A stretch of 64,000 bases of DNA, taken from Streptomyces sp. YS415. Its GTDB lineage: Bacteria > Actinomycetota > Actinomycetes > Streptomycetales > Streptomycetaceae. Made by a program: the position numbers and the translations under genes. The stretch lies in assembly GCF_023544665.1 (NCBI RefSeq), contig NZ_JAMJFL010000014.1, positions 124,001 through 188,000 on the forward strand, in the 5' to 3' direction. Of this stretch, positions 26,542 through 36,923 are shown in pieces (position 1 is the first letter of the stretch; every line of letters starts with the position of its first letter). Under the pieces are notes generated by a model. That model was not told where the DNA came from, searched no databases, and saw nothing but the letters and a program-made list of their open reading frames with translations.

Positions 26542-26607
26542 GTTGGGCCGTACAGAAGAATCCTGGGGGTCGCCCCCAGACCCCCAAAGTGAAACTTCGG
26601 GCCCAAC
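26542..26607 (+). promoter_or_regulatory. nested hairpin / REP-like unit in the atpA leader
   Basis: An outer stem GTTGGGCC (26542-26549) / GGCCCAAC (26600-26607) encloses an inner perfect hairpin CTGGGGG-TCG-CCCCCAG (26563-26579) followed by ACCCCC. The inner unit looks like the G-rich/C-rich extragenic palindromes frequent in Streptomyces chromosomes, as I recall them. The structure ends next to the AAGGAG of atpA, so it may affect mRNA stability or atpA translation. Confidence 0.55.
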
Positions 26608-26627
26608 AAGGAGAGCAGGGAACCCAG

Positions 26628-28217
26628 ATGGCGGAGCTCACGATCCGGCCGGAGGAGATCCGGGACGCACTGGAGACCTTCGTCCAGTCGTACAAGCCGG
26701 ACGCGGCCTCGCGCGAGGAGGTCGGTACGGTCACCCTTGCCGGCGACGGCATCGCGAAGGTCGAGGGTCTTCCCTCGGCCATGGCCAACGAACTGCTGAA
26801 GTTCGAGGACGGCACCCTCGGCCTCGCGCTCAACCTGGAAGAGCGCGAGATCGGCGCCATCGTCCTCGGTGAGTTCAGCGGCATCGAGGAGGGGCAGCCG
26901 GTCTCCCGTACCGGTGAGGTCCTCTCCGTGGCCGTCGGCGAGGGCTACCTCGGCCGTGTCGTCGACCCCCTCGGCAACCCGATCGACGGCCTCGGCGAGA
27001 TCGAGACCAGCGGCCGACGCGCCCTCGAGCTGCAGGCCCCGGGCGTCATGGCCCGTAAGTCGGTGCACGAGCCGATGGAGACCGGCTACAAGGCCGTCGA
27101 CGCGATGACCCCGATCGGCCGCGGTCAGCGTCAGCTGATCATCGGCGACCGCCAGACCGGCAAGACCGCCCTGGCCGTCGACACGATCATCAACCAGCGC
27201 GACAACTGGCGCTCGGGCGACCCGAAGAAGCAGGTCCGCTGCATCTACGTCGCCATCGGCCAGAAGGGCTCGACGATCGCGTCGGTCCGCCGCGCGCTGG
27301 AGGAGAACGGCGCGCTGGAGTACACGACCATCGTCGCCGCCCCGGCGTCCGACCCGGCCGGCTTCAAGTACCTGGCGCCGTACACCGGCTCGGCCATCGG
27401 TCAGCAGTGGATGTACGAGGGCAAGCACGTCCTCATCATCTTCGACGACCTGTCGAAGCAGGCGGATGCCTACCGTGCCGTGTCGCTGCTGCTGCGCCGT
27501 CCGCCGGGCCGTGAGGCCTACCCGGGTGACGTCTTCTACCTGCACTCCCGTCTGCTGGAGCGCTGCGCGAAGCTCTCCGACGAGATGGGCGCCGGTTCGA
27601 TGACCGGTCTGCCGATCGTCGAGACCAAGGCCAACGACGTCTCGGCGTTCATCCCGACCAACGTCATCTCCATCACCGACGGCCAGTGCTTCCTGGAGTC
27701 GGACCTGTTCAACGCCGGTCAGCGCCCCGCGCTGAACGTCGGTATCTCCGTCTCCCGAGTCGGTGGTTCCGCGCAGCACAAGGCGATGAAGCAGGTGTCC
27801 GGCCGTCTGCGCGTGGACCTCGCCCAGTTCCGTGAGCTGGAGGCGTTCGCCGCCTTCGGTTCCGACCTGGACGCCGCGTCGAAGGCGCAGCTGGAGCGCG
27901 GTCAGCGCATGGTCGAGCTGCTGAAGCAGGCTCAGTACCAGCCCATGTCCACCGAGGACCAGGTCGTCTCCGTGTGGGCGGGCACCACCGGCAAGATGGA
28001 CGAGGTGCCGGTCGCCGACATCCGCCGCTTCGAGAAGGAGCTGCTGGAGTACCTGCACCGCAAGGAGCAGGGCCTCATGACCTCCATCAGGGAGGGCGGC
28101 AAGCTCTCGGACGACACCCTCACCGCTGTTGCCGACGCGATCGCCGACTTCAAGAAGCAGTTCGAGACCTCGGACGGCAGGCTTCTCGGCGAGGACGCTC
28201 CGGCCGCGGCCAAGTGA
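26628..28217 (+). CDS. atpA: F0F1 ATP synthase subunit alpha
   Basis: Alpha is the regulatory nucleotide-binding subunit of F1. From ATG 26628 (AAGGAGAGCAGGG upstream) it has 529 residues. Walker A is GDRQTGKT (173-180), and PGREAYPGDVFYLHSRLLER and ISVSRVGGSAQ are family signatures. The open frame runs back to 26436, but that part is atpH out of frame. A hairpin-rich 124-base leader separates it from atpH. Confidence 0.98.
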   Translation: MAELTIRPEEIRDALETFVQSYKPDAASREEVGTVTLAGDGIAKVEGLPSAMANELLKFEDGTLGLALNLEEREIGAIVLGEFSGIEEGQPVSRTGEVLSVAVGEGYLGRVVDPLGNPIDGLGEIETSGRRALELQAPGVMARKSVHEPMETGYKAVDAMTPIGRGQRQLIIGDRQTGKTALAVDTIINQRDNWRSGDPKKQVRCIYVAIGQKGSTIASVRRALEENGALEYTTIVAAPASDPAGFKYLAPYTGSAIGQQWMYEGKHVLIIFDDLSKQADAYRAVSLLLRRPPGREAYPGDVFYLHSRLLERCAKLSDEMGAGSMTGLPIVETKANDVSAFIPTNVISITDGQCFLESDLFNAGQRPALNVGISVSRVGGSAQHKAMKQVSGRLRVDLAQFRELEAFAAFGSDLDAASKAQLERGQRMVELLKQAQYQPMSTEDQVVSVWAGTTGKMDEVPVADIRRFEKELLEYLHRKEQGLMTSIREGGKLSDDTLTAVADAIADFKKQFETSDGRLLGEDAPAAAK

Positions 28218-28238
28218 CGTAGGGAAGGGACCTGACTC

Positions 28239-29156
28239 ATGGGAGCCCAGCTCCGGGTCTACAAGCGTCGCATCCGATCCGTCACCGCGACCAAGAAGAT
28301 CACGAAGGCGATGGAGATGATCGCCGCCTCGCGCGTCGTCAAGGCGCAGCGCAAGGTGGCGGCCTCCACGCCGTACGCGAAGGAACTGACCCGCGCGGTC
28401 ACGGCGGTCGGTACCGGCTCGAACACCAAGCACCCGCTGACCACCCAGGCCGAGACGGTCACGCGGTCGGCGGTGCTGCTCCTGACGAGCGACCGTGGTC
28501 TCGCCGGTGCCTTCAACTCCAACGCCATCAAGGCGGCGGAGCTGCTGACCGAGCGCCTGGAGCGCGAGGGCAAGCAGGTCGACACGTACATCGTCGGCCG
28601 GCGTGGTCTGGCGCACTACAACTTCCGTGAGCGCAAGGTCTCGGAGTCGTGGACCGGGTTCACGGACGAGCCGACGTACGCGGACGCCAAGAAGGTCGCG
28701 GCGCCGCTCATCGAGGCCATCCAGCAGGACACGGCCGAGGGCGGGGTGGACGAGCTCCACATCGTCTTCACCGAGTTCGTCTCGATGATGACGCAGACGG
28801 CGCTCGACGACCGTCTGCTGCCGCTCAGCCTCGAAGAAGTCGCGCAGGAGGCCGCGCCGAAGGGCGAGATCCTCCCGCTGTACGACTTCGAGCCGTCGGC
28901 GGAGGACGTCCTCGACGCCCTGCTGCCGCGCTACGTGGAGAGCCGCGTCTACAACGCGCTTCTCCAGTCGGCCGCCTCCAAGCACGCCGCCACGCGGCGT
29001 GCGATGAAGTCGGCCACCGACAACGCCGGAGAGCTCATCGAGACGCTCTCCCGGCTTGCGAACGCGGCCCGCCAGGCCGAAATCACCCAGGAAATCAGCG
29101 AGATCGTCGGTGGCTCCGCAGCCCTGGCCGACGCGAGCGCGGGGAGTGACAGGTAA
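28239..29156 (+). CDS. atpG: F0F1 ATP synthase subunit gamma
   Basis: Gamma is the rotating central shaft. The 305-residue protein opens with GAQLRVYKRRIRSVTATKKITKAMEMIA, the conserved N-terminal helix, and ends with the matching C-terminal helix (MKSATDNAGELIETLSRLANAARQAEIT). ATG 28239 has AGGGAAGGGA upstream. The stop TAA directly abuts the atpD start. Confidence 0.97.
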   Translation: MGAQLRVYKRRIRSVTATKKITKAMEMIAASRVVKAQRKVAASTPYAKELTRAVTAVGTGSNTKHPLTTQAETVTRSAVLLLTSDRGLAGAFNSNAIKAAELLTERLEREGKQVDTYIVGRRGLAHYNFRERKVSESWTGFTDEPTYADAKKVAAPLIEAIQQDTAEGGVDELHIVFTEFVSMMTQTALDDRLLPLSLEEVAQEAAPKGEILPLYDFEPSAEDVLDALLPRYVESRVYNALLQSAASKHAATRRAMKSATDNAGELIETLSRLANAARQAEITQEISEIVGGSAALADASAGSDR

Positions 29157-30593
29157 ATGACGACGACAGTTGAGACGGCCGCTGCCACGGGCCGCGTCGC
29201 CCGGGTCATCGGCCCGGTCGTCGACGTGGAGTTCCCCGTCGACGCGATGCCCGAGATTTACAACGCCCTTCACGTCGAGGTGGCCGACCCGGCCAACGCC
29301 GGCGAGTTGAAGACGCTGACCCTGGAGGTCGCCCAGCACCTGGGTGACGGCCTGGTGCGCACCATCTCCATGCAGCCCACCGACGGTCTGGTCCGCCAGG
29401 CCGCCGTCACCGACACCGGAACGGGCATCAGCGTCCCGGTCGGCGACTTCACCAAGGGCAAGGTGTTCAACACCCTCGGTGAGGTGCTGAACGTCGACGA
29501 GACCTACGACGGTGAGCGCTGGACCATCCACCGCAAGGCGCCGAACTTCGACGAGCTCGAGTCGAAGACCGAGATGTTCGAGACCGGCGTCAAGGTCATC
29601 GACCTTCTCACCCCGTACGTCAAGGGTGGAAAGATCGGCCTGTTCGGTGGTGCCGGCGTCGGCAAGACGGTGCTCATCCAGGAGATGATCTACCGCGTCG
29701 CCAACAACCACGACGGTGTGTCGGTGTTCGCCGGTGTCGGTGAGCGCACCCGTGAGGGCAACGACCTGATCGAGGAGATGTCGGAGTCCGGCGTCATCGA
29801 CAAGACCGCGCTGGTCTTCGGTCAGATGGACGAGCCCCCGGGCACCCGTCTGCGCGTGGCCCTGGCCGGTCTGACCATGGCGGAGTACTTCCGCGATGTG
29901 CAGAAGCAGGACGTGCTGTTCTTCATCGACAACATCTTCCGCTTCACCCAGGCCGGTTCCGAGGTGTCGACCCTGCTCGGCCGGATGCCCTCCGCGGTGG
30001 GTTACCAGCCGAACCTGGCCGACGAGATGGGTCTCCTCCAGGAGCGCATCACCTCGACCCGTGGTCACTCGATCACCTCGATGCAGGCGATCTACGTCCC
30101 CGCGGACGACCTGACCGACCCGGCCCCGGCCACCACGTTCGCCCACCTCGACGCGACGACGGTTCTCTCCCGTCCGATCTCCGAGAAGGGCATCTACCCG
30201 GCCGTGGACCCGCTGGACTCCACGTCCCGCATCCTGGACCCGCGCTACATCGCGCAGGAGCACTACGACGCCGCCATGCGCGTCAAGACGATCCTGCAGA
30301 AGTACAAGGACCTCCAGGACATCATCGCGATCCTCGGTATCGACGAGCTCGGCGAGGAGGACAAGCTCGTCGTCCACCGTGCCCGTCGCGTGGAGCGCTT
30401 CCTGTCCCAGAACACCCACGTCGCCAAGCAGTTCACCGGCGTCGACGGGTCGGACGTCCCGCTGGACGAGTCGATCACGGCCTTCAACGCGATCTGCGAC
30501 GGCGAGTACGACCACTTCCCGGAGCAGGCGTTCTTCATGTGCGGTGGTCTTGAGGACCTGAAGAAGAACGCGAAGGAGCTGGGCGTCTCCTGA
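29157..30593 (+). CDS. atpD: F0F1 ATP synthase subunit beta
   Basis: Beta carries the catalytic sites. The 478-residue protein has Walker A GGAGVGKT (164-171), the catalytic glutamate in GERTREGND, and the DELSEED-loop region, here reading DELGEED. ATG 29157 follows atpG with no gap. A strong hairpin lies after it, before atpC, which probably lowers epsilon relative to beta or forms a 3' stabiliser. Confidence 0.98.
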   Translation: MTTTVETAAATGRVARVIGPVVDVEFPVDAMPEIYNALHVEVADPANAGELKTLTLEVAQHLGDGLVRTISMQPTDGLVRQAAVTDTGTGISVPVGDFTKGKVFNTLGEVLNVDETYDGERWTIHRKAPNFDELESKTEMFETGVKVIDLLTPYVKGGKIGLFGGAGVGKTVLIQEMIYRVANNHDGVSVFAGVGERTREGNDLIEEMSESGVIDKTALVFGQMDEPPGTRLRVALAGLTMAEYFRDVQKQDVLFFIDNIFRFTQAGSEVSTLLGRMPSAVGYQPNLADEMGLLQERITSTRGHSITSMQAIYVPADDLTDPAPATTFAHLDATTVLSRPISEKGIYPAVDPLDSTSRILDPRYIAQEHYDAAMRVKTILQKYKDLQDIIAILGIDELGEEDKLVVHRARRVERFLSQNTHVAKQFTGVDGSDVPLDESITAFNAICDGEYDHFPEQAFFMCGGLEDLKKNAKELGVS

Positions 30594-30607
30594 GCCTCGC
30601 GCTCTTG

Positions 30608-30639
30608 CGGAGGGGGCGGGGCACGTCCCGCCCCCTCCG
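30608..30639 (+). terminator. 13-bp hairpin between atpD and atpC
   Basis: Bases 30608-30620 and 30627-30639 pair perfectly around GCACGT, 14 bases past the atpD stop. A second hairpin CACCCGGC/GCCGGGTG (30665-30672/30679-30686) follows. TAGACT at 30650-30655 could be a -10 for a separate atpC transcript. Confidence 0.6.
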
Positions 30640-30705
30640 TCACGCCCACTAGACTTGTAACCAACACCCGGCACAACCGCCGGGTGGTGACCCGAGGAGC
30701 CACCC

Positions 30706-31080
30706 TTGGCTGCTGAGCTGCACGTCGCGCTGGTCGCCGCCGACCGTGAGGTCTGGTCGGGCCAGGCCACCCTGGTCGTCGCGCGCACCACGTCCGGCGA
30801 CATCGGCGTCATGCCCGGTCACCAGCCGCTGCTCGGTGTGCTGGAGTCGGGCCCGGTGACCATCCGTACGAGTGAAGGTGGAACGGTCGTCGCCGCGGTG
30901 CACGGCGGTTTCATCTCGTTCGCGGACGACAAGCTGTCGCTGCTGGCCGAGATCGCCGAGCTGTCGGACGAGATCGATGTCCAGCGCGCGGAGCAGGAGC
31001 TGGAGCGCGCGAAGGCGGAGGGCGATGCCCTCGCCGAGCGGCGCGCCGATGTCCGCCTGCGCACCGCGGCGGCGCGCTGA
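30706..31080 (+). CDS. atpC: F0F1 ATP synthase subunit epsilon
   Basis: Epsilon couples the shaft to the c-ring and inhibits ATP hydrolysis. The 124-residue protein has the N-terminal beta sandwich (GDIGVMPGHQPLLGVLESGPV) and a C-terminal helical hairpin. The start is TTG 30706 behind GAGGAG. It is the last gene of the operon, but hairpins and a possible promoter separate it from atpD. Confidence 0.96.
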   Translation: MAAELHVALVAADREVWSGQATLVVARTTSGDIGVMPGHQPLLGVLESGPVTIRTSEGGTVVAAVHGGFISFADDKLSLLAEIAELSDEIDVQRAEQELERAKAEGDALAERRADVRLRTAAAR

Positions 31081-31105
31081 CCCCAGCGCGCCCCTGGTGA
31101 CGTCA

Positions 31106-31170
31106 CTCAGCCGCGGCTGGGACCGGAGCGATCCGGTGCCTGCCGCGGCTGAGGCAGATATGGATGTTTT
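31106..31170 (+). terminator. terminator of the ATP synthase operon
   Basis: CTCAGCCGCGG (31106-31116) pairs with CCGCGGCTGAG (31143-31153), with an inner ACCGG/CCGGT stem. A run of six T follows at about 31165-31170. It is 25 bases past atpC. Confidence 0.8.
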
Positions 31171-31224
31171 TTCCGTTCCGTTACCTGATTTGAAGGTACC
31201 TAGGAGACGAGGAGGTCGGTGTCG

Positions 31225-31671
31225 ATGGTCCTCGCTCTGACTGTGTGCGGAATCGTCGTGGCCCTCGTGGCGCTGGGACTGTTCGTCTTCGGGCTGCGCC
31301 GCAGGCTCATCCAGCGGTCCGGCGGCACCTTCGACTGCTCGCTGCGCTGGGACACCCCGGAGAAGACCGACACCAGCGGCAAGGGCTGGTCCTACGGCGT
31401 CGCCCGCTACAACGGCGACCGCATCGAGTGGTACCGGGTCTTCTCCTACGCCTACCGCCCGCGCCGCATCCTGGAGCGCGCCGCGATCGAGGTCGCCGGC
31501 CGCCGGCTGCCCGAGGGCGAGGAGGAGCTGGCGCTGCTCTCCGACGCCGTCATCCTGACCTGTATGCACCGGGGCACGCGGCTGGAGCTCGCGATGAGCG
31601 AAGACGCGCTGACCGGTTTCCTCGCGTGGCTGGAAGCAGCCCCGCCCGGTCAGCGCGTCAATGTCGCCTAG
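31225..31671 (+). CDS. DUF2550 family membrane-anchored protein
   Basis: The 148-residue protein has one N-terminal membrane helix (VLALTVCGIVVALVALGLFVFG) followed by RRRLIQRSGGTFDCSLRW, the hallmark of DUF2550, and a compact cytosolic domain. It is widely conserved in actinobacteria next to the atp operon, but its function is unknown. I chose ATG 31225 (nine bases after GGAGG) over the GTG six bases earlier, which would be too close to that site. It converges on chiC with 30 bases between stops. Confidence 0.85.
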   Translation: MVLALTVCGIVVALVALGLFVFGLRRRLIQRSGGTFDCSLRWDTPEKTDTSGKGWSYGVARYNGDRIEWYRVFSYAYRPRRILERAAIEVAGRRLPEGEEELALLSDAVILTCMHRGTRLELAMSEDALTGFLAWLEAAPPGQRVNVA

Positions 31672-31701
31672 GTGATCTCTCGGGTGATCTTCGGGTGATC
31701 G

Positions 31702-33531
<1,830 letters not shown>

Positions 33532-33597
33532 GCTGCGCCTCCCTGTCTGGGTAAGAGGGTGATGGGCGCGCTGAGCCTTCACGCCCACGGTGCCGCG

Positions 33598-33638
33598 AGA
33601 ATAGAAAGGTCTGGACCACAGGTCAATAGGTCCAGACC
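33598..33638 (-). promoter_or_regulatory. chiC promoter with two DasR/chitin-repeat operators
   Basis: On the minus strand the -35 TTGACC (33621-33626) and -10 TATTCT (33598-33603) are 17 bases apart. Two imperfect palindromes flank the -35: GGTCTGGACC (33629-33638, upstream) and GGTCCAGACC (33608-33617, in the spacer). They form the known 12-bp chitinase direct repeats and resemble dre sites of the GlcNAc regulator DasR. Binding there would cover the promoter. Confidence 0.85.
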
Positions 33639-33656
33639 AGTTCGGGACAGACGCCC

Positions 33657-34298
33657 TTACAACCCCAACTCCTGCGCCAGCACCGCCGCTTGCACCCGGC
33701 TGCGCAGCTCCAGCTTCCCCAGCAACCGGCTGACGTGCGTCTTCACCGTCGCCTCGGCCATGTCCAGCCGGTGCGCGATGTCCGCGTTGGACAGCCCTTC
33801 GCCGAGGCACGACAACACCTCGCGCTCACGCCGGGTCAGCGCGTCGAGCACCGCCGGATCGACCTTCGGCTCCCGTACCGGCTTGGCGGCGAACTCCGCG
33901 ATCAGCCGCCGGGTGACGGCCGGGGCGACGATCCCCTCGCCCCGCGCGACCGTCCGCACCGCCTCCAGCAGATCCCTGGCGTCGGTGTTCTTCAGCAGGA
34001 ACCCGGACGCCCCGGCCCGCAGCGCCCCGAACACGTACTCGTCGAGGTCGAAGGTGGTCAGCACGAGCACGTCCGCGAGCCCCTCCCCGACGACCTCCCG
34101 GGTGGCCGACACCCCGTCCAGACGCGGCATCTGTACGTCCATCAGCACCAGGTCGGGACGGAGCTCCCGGGCCAGCGCCACCGCCTGCTCGCCGTCCGCC
34201 GCCTCACCGACCACCTCGATGTCGGGCGCGCTGCGCAGAATCAGGACGAGCCCGGCACGGACGGCGGACTGGTCCTCGGCGACGAGGACGCGGATCAT
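33657..34298 (-). CDS. chiR: LuxR/NarL-type response regulator ChiR
   Basis: The 213-residue protein has a receiver domain (acidic E8-D9, phospho-acceptor D54 in LMDVQMP, Lys in LLKNTD) and a C-terminal LuxR helix-turn-helix (LTRREREVLSCLGEGLSNADIA). It lies directly upstream of chiC on the same strand. In S. coelicolor the regulator in this position, ChiR, is needed for chiC expression. Its ATG overlaps the end of the kinase gene (ATGA), so the pair is co-translated. Confidence 0.9.
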   Translation of the reverse strand: MIRVLVAEDQSAVRAGLVLILRSAPDIEVVGEAADGEQAVALARELRPDLVLMDVQMPRLDGVSATREVVGEGLADVLVLTTFDLDEYVFGALRAGASGFLLKNTDARDLLEAVRTVARGEGIVAPAVTRRLIAEFAAKPVREPKVDPAVLDALTRREREVLSCLGEGLSNADIAHRLDMAEATVKTHVSRLLGKLELRSRVQAAVLAQELGL

Positions 34299-35488
34299 TC
34301 GGGGTCTCCTTGCGGGTGGTCGGTCACGGGAAGCGTGGCGTGCACGGCCCAGATCCGGCCGTCGGGCGCGTCCTCGGGGGCTGCCTCGAAGCTCCCGCCG
34401 AGCAGCGCGGCCCGCTCCCGCATCCCGACCAGACCGGCGCCGGAACCGGGAGCGCGCGGGCCGCCACGGTCGCCGTGGGGACTGGTCACGCGGATGCCGA
34501 GGACGCCGTCGCGCTGGGCGAGCGTCACCGAGACCCGGCCGGGGGAGGCGTGCTTGAGGGCGTTGGTGAGGGACTCCTGGACGATGCGGTAGGCGGCGAG
34601 TTCGACGGGGGCGGGCAGCCGGCCGTGCGCGGCGCCGAGGGTGACGTCGAGGCCGTTGGTGCGGGCGCCCTCCACGAGCGCGGTCAGTCCGTCCAGCGTC
34701 GGGGCAGCCGCCGGTTCCAGGTCGCCGCTGCTGTCGCGCAGGATGCCGATGAGCCGGCGCATCTCGGCGAGCCCCTCGACGCTGTTCTCCCGGATGACCG
34801 CCAGGGCGTCCTGGGAGGTCTTCGGGTCGTCCAGGGAGAGCGCGGCGGTGGAGTGGATGGCGATGGCGGACAGGTGGTTGGCGACCATGTCGTGCAGTTC
34901 CCGGGCCATCCGGGCGCGTTCGGCGGTGACCGCCTGGGCGCGGTCCATCTCGGCGAGCAGCGCGGTCTGTTCGGCGTGCAGCCGGGCGGCCTCGGCGGCG
35001 TCGCGGTGGTTGCGCACGATCCAGCCGGTGGCGGCGGGCGTGAACGCCACCAGGCCGATGACCACCCCGATCAGCAGCGCCTCCGGCTCCTGCCACACGG
35101 CCAGGGGCACCACCGTGCCGGCCACCGTCAGCAGACCGGTGATCCAGGGCACCCGGCGGGCGGTGCCGGGCGGGCCGTACAGGACGGCCGCGTAGATGAG
35201 GTCCGTGAACATCACGACCGTGACCAGGTTGCCCTGGGTGACGACGTCCGCGGTCAGCGCGGCCGTGCCGACGATCACACCCGTACGGGGGCGGGTGCGG
35301 CGCAGCAGCTCGCAGGCGGCCATGACGGCGAGCGGCACCAGGACGGGCCAGCGCCCCTCCCACAGCACGATCGGGTCGTCCGCCGTGCGGGTGCCGAGCC
35401 CGACGCCCCAGATGAGCAGTCCGCCGAGCAGCCCGGCGACGGCGATGCGCACGTCGTCCGGGTGCGGGCGGGGGAGCGGTACGGCCAT
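34295..35488 (-). CDS. chiS: sensor histidine kinase ChiS
   Basis: This kinase is of the NarL/DesK class: five or six membrane helices (to about 165), then the HisKA_3 phospho-acceptor ERARMARELHDMVANH and an HATPase domain with AAYRIVQESLTNALKHA and GAGLVGMRERAALLGG. ATG 35488 gives 397 residues; a GTG at 35503 would add five. It has no large sensor domain, so it probably senses through its membrane part or a partner. It is the cognate partner of ChiR by overlap. Confidence 0.88.
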   Translation of the reverse strand: MAVPLPRPHPDDVRIAVAGLLGGLLIWGVGLGTRTADDPIVLWEGRWPVLVPLAVMAACELLRRTRPRTGVIVGTAALTADVVTQGNLVTVVMFTDLIYAAVLYGPPGTARRVPWITGLLTVAGTVVPLAVWQEPEALLIGVVIGLVAFTPAATGWIVRNHRDAAEAARLHAEQTALLAEMDRAQAVTAERARMARELHDMVANHLSAIAIHSTAALSLDDPKTSQDALAVIRENSVEGLAEMRRLIGILRDSSGDLEPAAAPTLDGLTALVEGARTNGLDVTLGAAHGRLPAPVELAAYRIVQESLTNALKHASPGRVSVTLAQRDGVLGIRVTSPHGDRGGPRAPGSGAGLVGMRERAALLGGSFEAAPEDAPDGRIWAVHATLPVTDHPQGDPE

Positions 35489-35640
35489 GCACCCATCCAA
35501 CACGGCCCGCGGTCACGCCGCCTGATGCCCCGGGAGGGTCCCGCGCTGCATCTTTCGATGTACGGGCGGTTCGTCACCGCCGACGACGAAAGCGGCGCCC
35601 CGGGCCGGGAGCCTGGAAGGGTGACCGAGAGGAGCGTTCC

Positions 35641-36258
35641 GTGATCGTCGGATTGATCATCGCCTGTGAGGTCGGCTTCTGGGTGCTGCTGGCGCTGGGC
35701 CTGGCCGTCCGCTATCTGCTGAAGTGGCGCCGGACCAGCGTGGTGCTGCTGCTGTGCGAGCCGGTGCTGGAGCTGGTCCTGTTCGTCGCCACGGCGATCG
35801 ACCTGAAGAACGGCGCCGAGCCGAGCTGGGAGCACGGACTGGCGGCGCTCTACATCGGCTACACCGTCGCCTTCGGCCACTACACGATCCGCTGGCTCGA
35901 CGGCCACGCCGCCCACCGCCTGGCCGGCGCCCCCCGGCCGCCGAAGCCCCCGCGCTACGGCCGCGCCCGCGCCGCCCACGAGGCGAAGCTGTGGCTGCGC
36001 GCGGTGTTCGGGGGAGCGGTCGCCCTCGCTCTGCTCCAGCTCGCCGTCTGGTACGTCGGCGAGGACGGCGACGTCAGCTCCCTGCGGTCCTTCCAGTGGG
36101 TGGCGATCCGCACGGTCGGCATCTACGGCCTGATCGCCCTCTCCTACACGGTCTTCCCCCGCAAGGAACCCGCGTCAGCGCTCCCCGCCAGGGACCCAGA
36201 GCACGTCACCGACGCCGATGTTCGCCGTGCGCGCCAGAATGAAGAGCAGGTCCGATAG
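35641..36258 (+). CDS. integral membrane protein of unknown function
   Basis: The 205-residue protein has about five hydrophobic helices, the first at residues 3-24, and a charged loop near 100-120. I recognise no named family. GTG 35641 is preceded by GAGAGGAGC. It is transcribed away from chiS with 150 bases between. Its last 28 codons run antisense through the 3' end of the cobalamin adenosyltransferase gene (84 bases of overlap), which is unusual. Hydrophobicity and codon use support it as real. Confidence 0.75.
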   Translation: MIVGLIIACEVGFWVLLALGLAVRYLLKWRRTSVVLLLCEPVLELVLFVATAIDLKNGAEPSWEHGLAALYIGYTVAFGHYTIRWLDGHAAHRLAGAPRPPKPPRYGRARAAHEAKLWLRAVFGGAVALALLQLAVWYVGEDGDVSSLRSFQWVAIRTVGIYGLIALSYTVFPRKEPASALPARDPEHVTDADVRRARQNEEQVR

Positions 36259-36747
36259 CCGGTTGAGGTAGGTCGCGGTGAGCGGATTCATGACCTGTGC
36301 GTGGACCTCCATCGCGGCCCACGTGGACCGCTCGGCCCGGCGTACCACCGTGCAGGCCTGGTGGAGCAGGGCCGCGCCCGGGGTGCCGCCGGGGAGGATG
36401 AAGGACCGCAGCTTCTCCAGCCGCTCGTTGAAGCGGTCGCAGTCGGCCTCCAGCTTGTCGATGTAGAACTGCTCCACCCGCAGCGGCGGGAACTCCGGGT
36501 TCTCCACCACCGGCGTCGACAGGTCCGCGCCCACGTCGAACAGGTCGTTCTGCACCCGGGTGAGGACCTTGACGACCTCCTCGTCGAGGCCGCCCAGCGC
36601 GATCGCCGTCCCGATGACCGCGTTCGCCTCATTGGCGTCGGCGTACGCCGAGATCCGCAGATCCGTCTTGGCGACCCGGCTCATGTCGCCGAGAGCGGTG
36701 CTGCCCTGGTCGCCGGTCCTGGTGTAGATACGCGTCAGATTGACCAT
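36175..36747 (-). CDS. cob(I)yrinic acid a,c-diamide adenosyltransferase, PduO type
   Basis: This enzyme transfers the adenosyl group of ATP to cob(I)alamin to form coenzyme B12. The 190-residue protein has TRTGDQGSTALGD at the N-terminus (ATP-binding), YADANEANAVIG and the C-terminal RLSDLLFILAR, all PduO-family marks. ATG 36747 lies six bases after a TACGCT -10, so the mRNA is probably leaderless. B12 coenzyme is needed by methylmalonyl-CoA mutase, whose accessory genes appear at 53-56 kb. Confidence 0.93.
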   Translation of the reverse strand: MVNLTRIYTRTGDQGSTALGDMSRVAKTDLRISAYADANEANAVIGTAIALGGLDEEVVKVLTRVQNDLFDVGADLSTPVVENPEFPPLRVEQFYIDKLEADCDRFNERLEKLRSFILPGGTPGAALLHQACTVVRRAERSTWAAMEVHAQVMNPLTATYLNRLSDLLFILARTANIGVGDVLWVPGGER

Positions 36748-36753
36748 GCGGCC

Positions 36754-36759
36754 AGCGTA
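36754..36759 (-). promoter_or_regulatory. -10 element TACGCT of a leaderless promoter
   Basis: On the minus strand TACGCT is followed by six bases and the ATG of the adenosyltransferase gene. No ribosome site is present between. Confidence 0.6.
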
Positions 36760-36873
36760 GTCGCGGGGGCCAACTACGCCGTACGGGGCCCGCAATGAGC
36801 CGGGCCGGTGTGATGTCCGTCAGATGAGACGTGACTCGCGTTACTAACCGGTCACACACCGCCTCACTCCCGC

Positions 36874-36879
36874 TAGGGT
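36874..36879 (+). promoter_or_regulatory. candidate -10 TAGGGT for the hydroxyacyl-CoA dehydrogenase gene
   Basis: TAGGGT lies about 45 bases upstream of the start. GTCACA at 36851-36856, 17 bases further up, is a weak -35. The flanking sequence GTGAC...GTCAC (36831-36855) may be an operator. Confidence 0.35.
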
Positions 36880-36923
36880 CCGGCCGAGAGGCACTTAAAC
36901 AGCGTGTAATGGGGAGTCGCACA

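Noticed and set aside
26448..30812. Antisense frame of about 1450 codons across atpA, atpG and atpD
   Set aside because: It lies wholly opposite highly conserved ATP synthase genes. Absence of stops is expected at this GC content.
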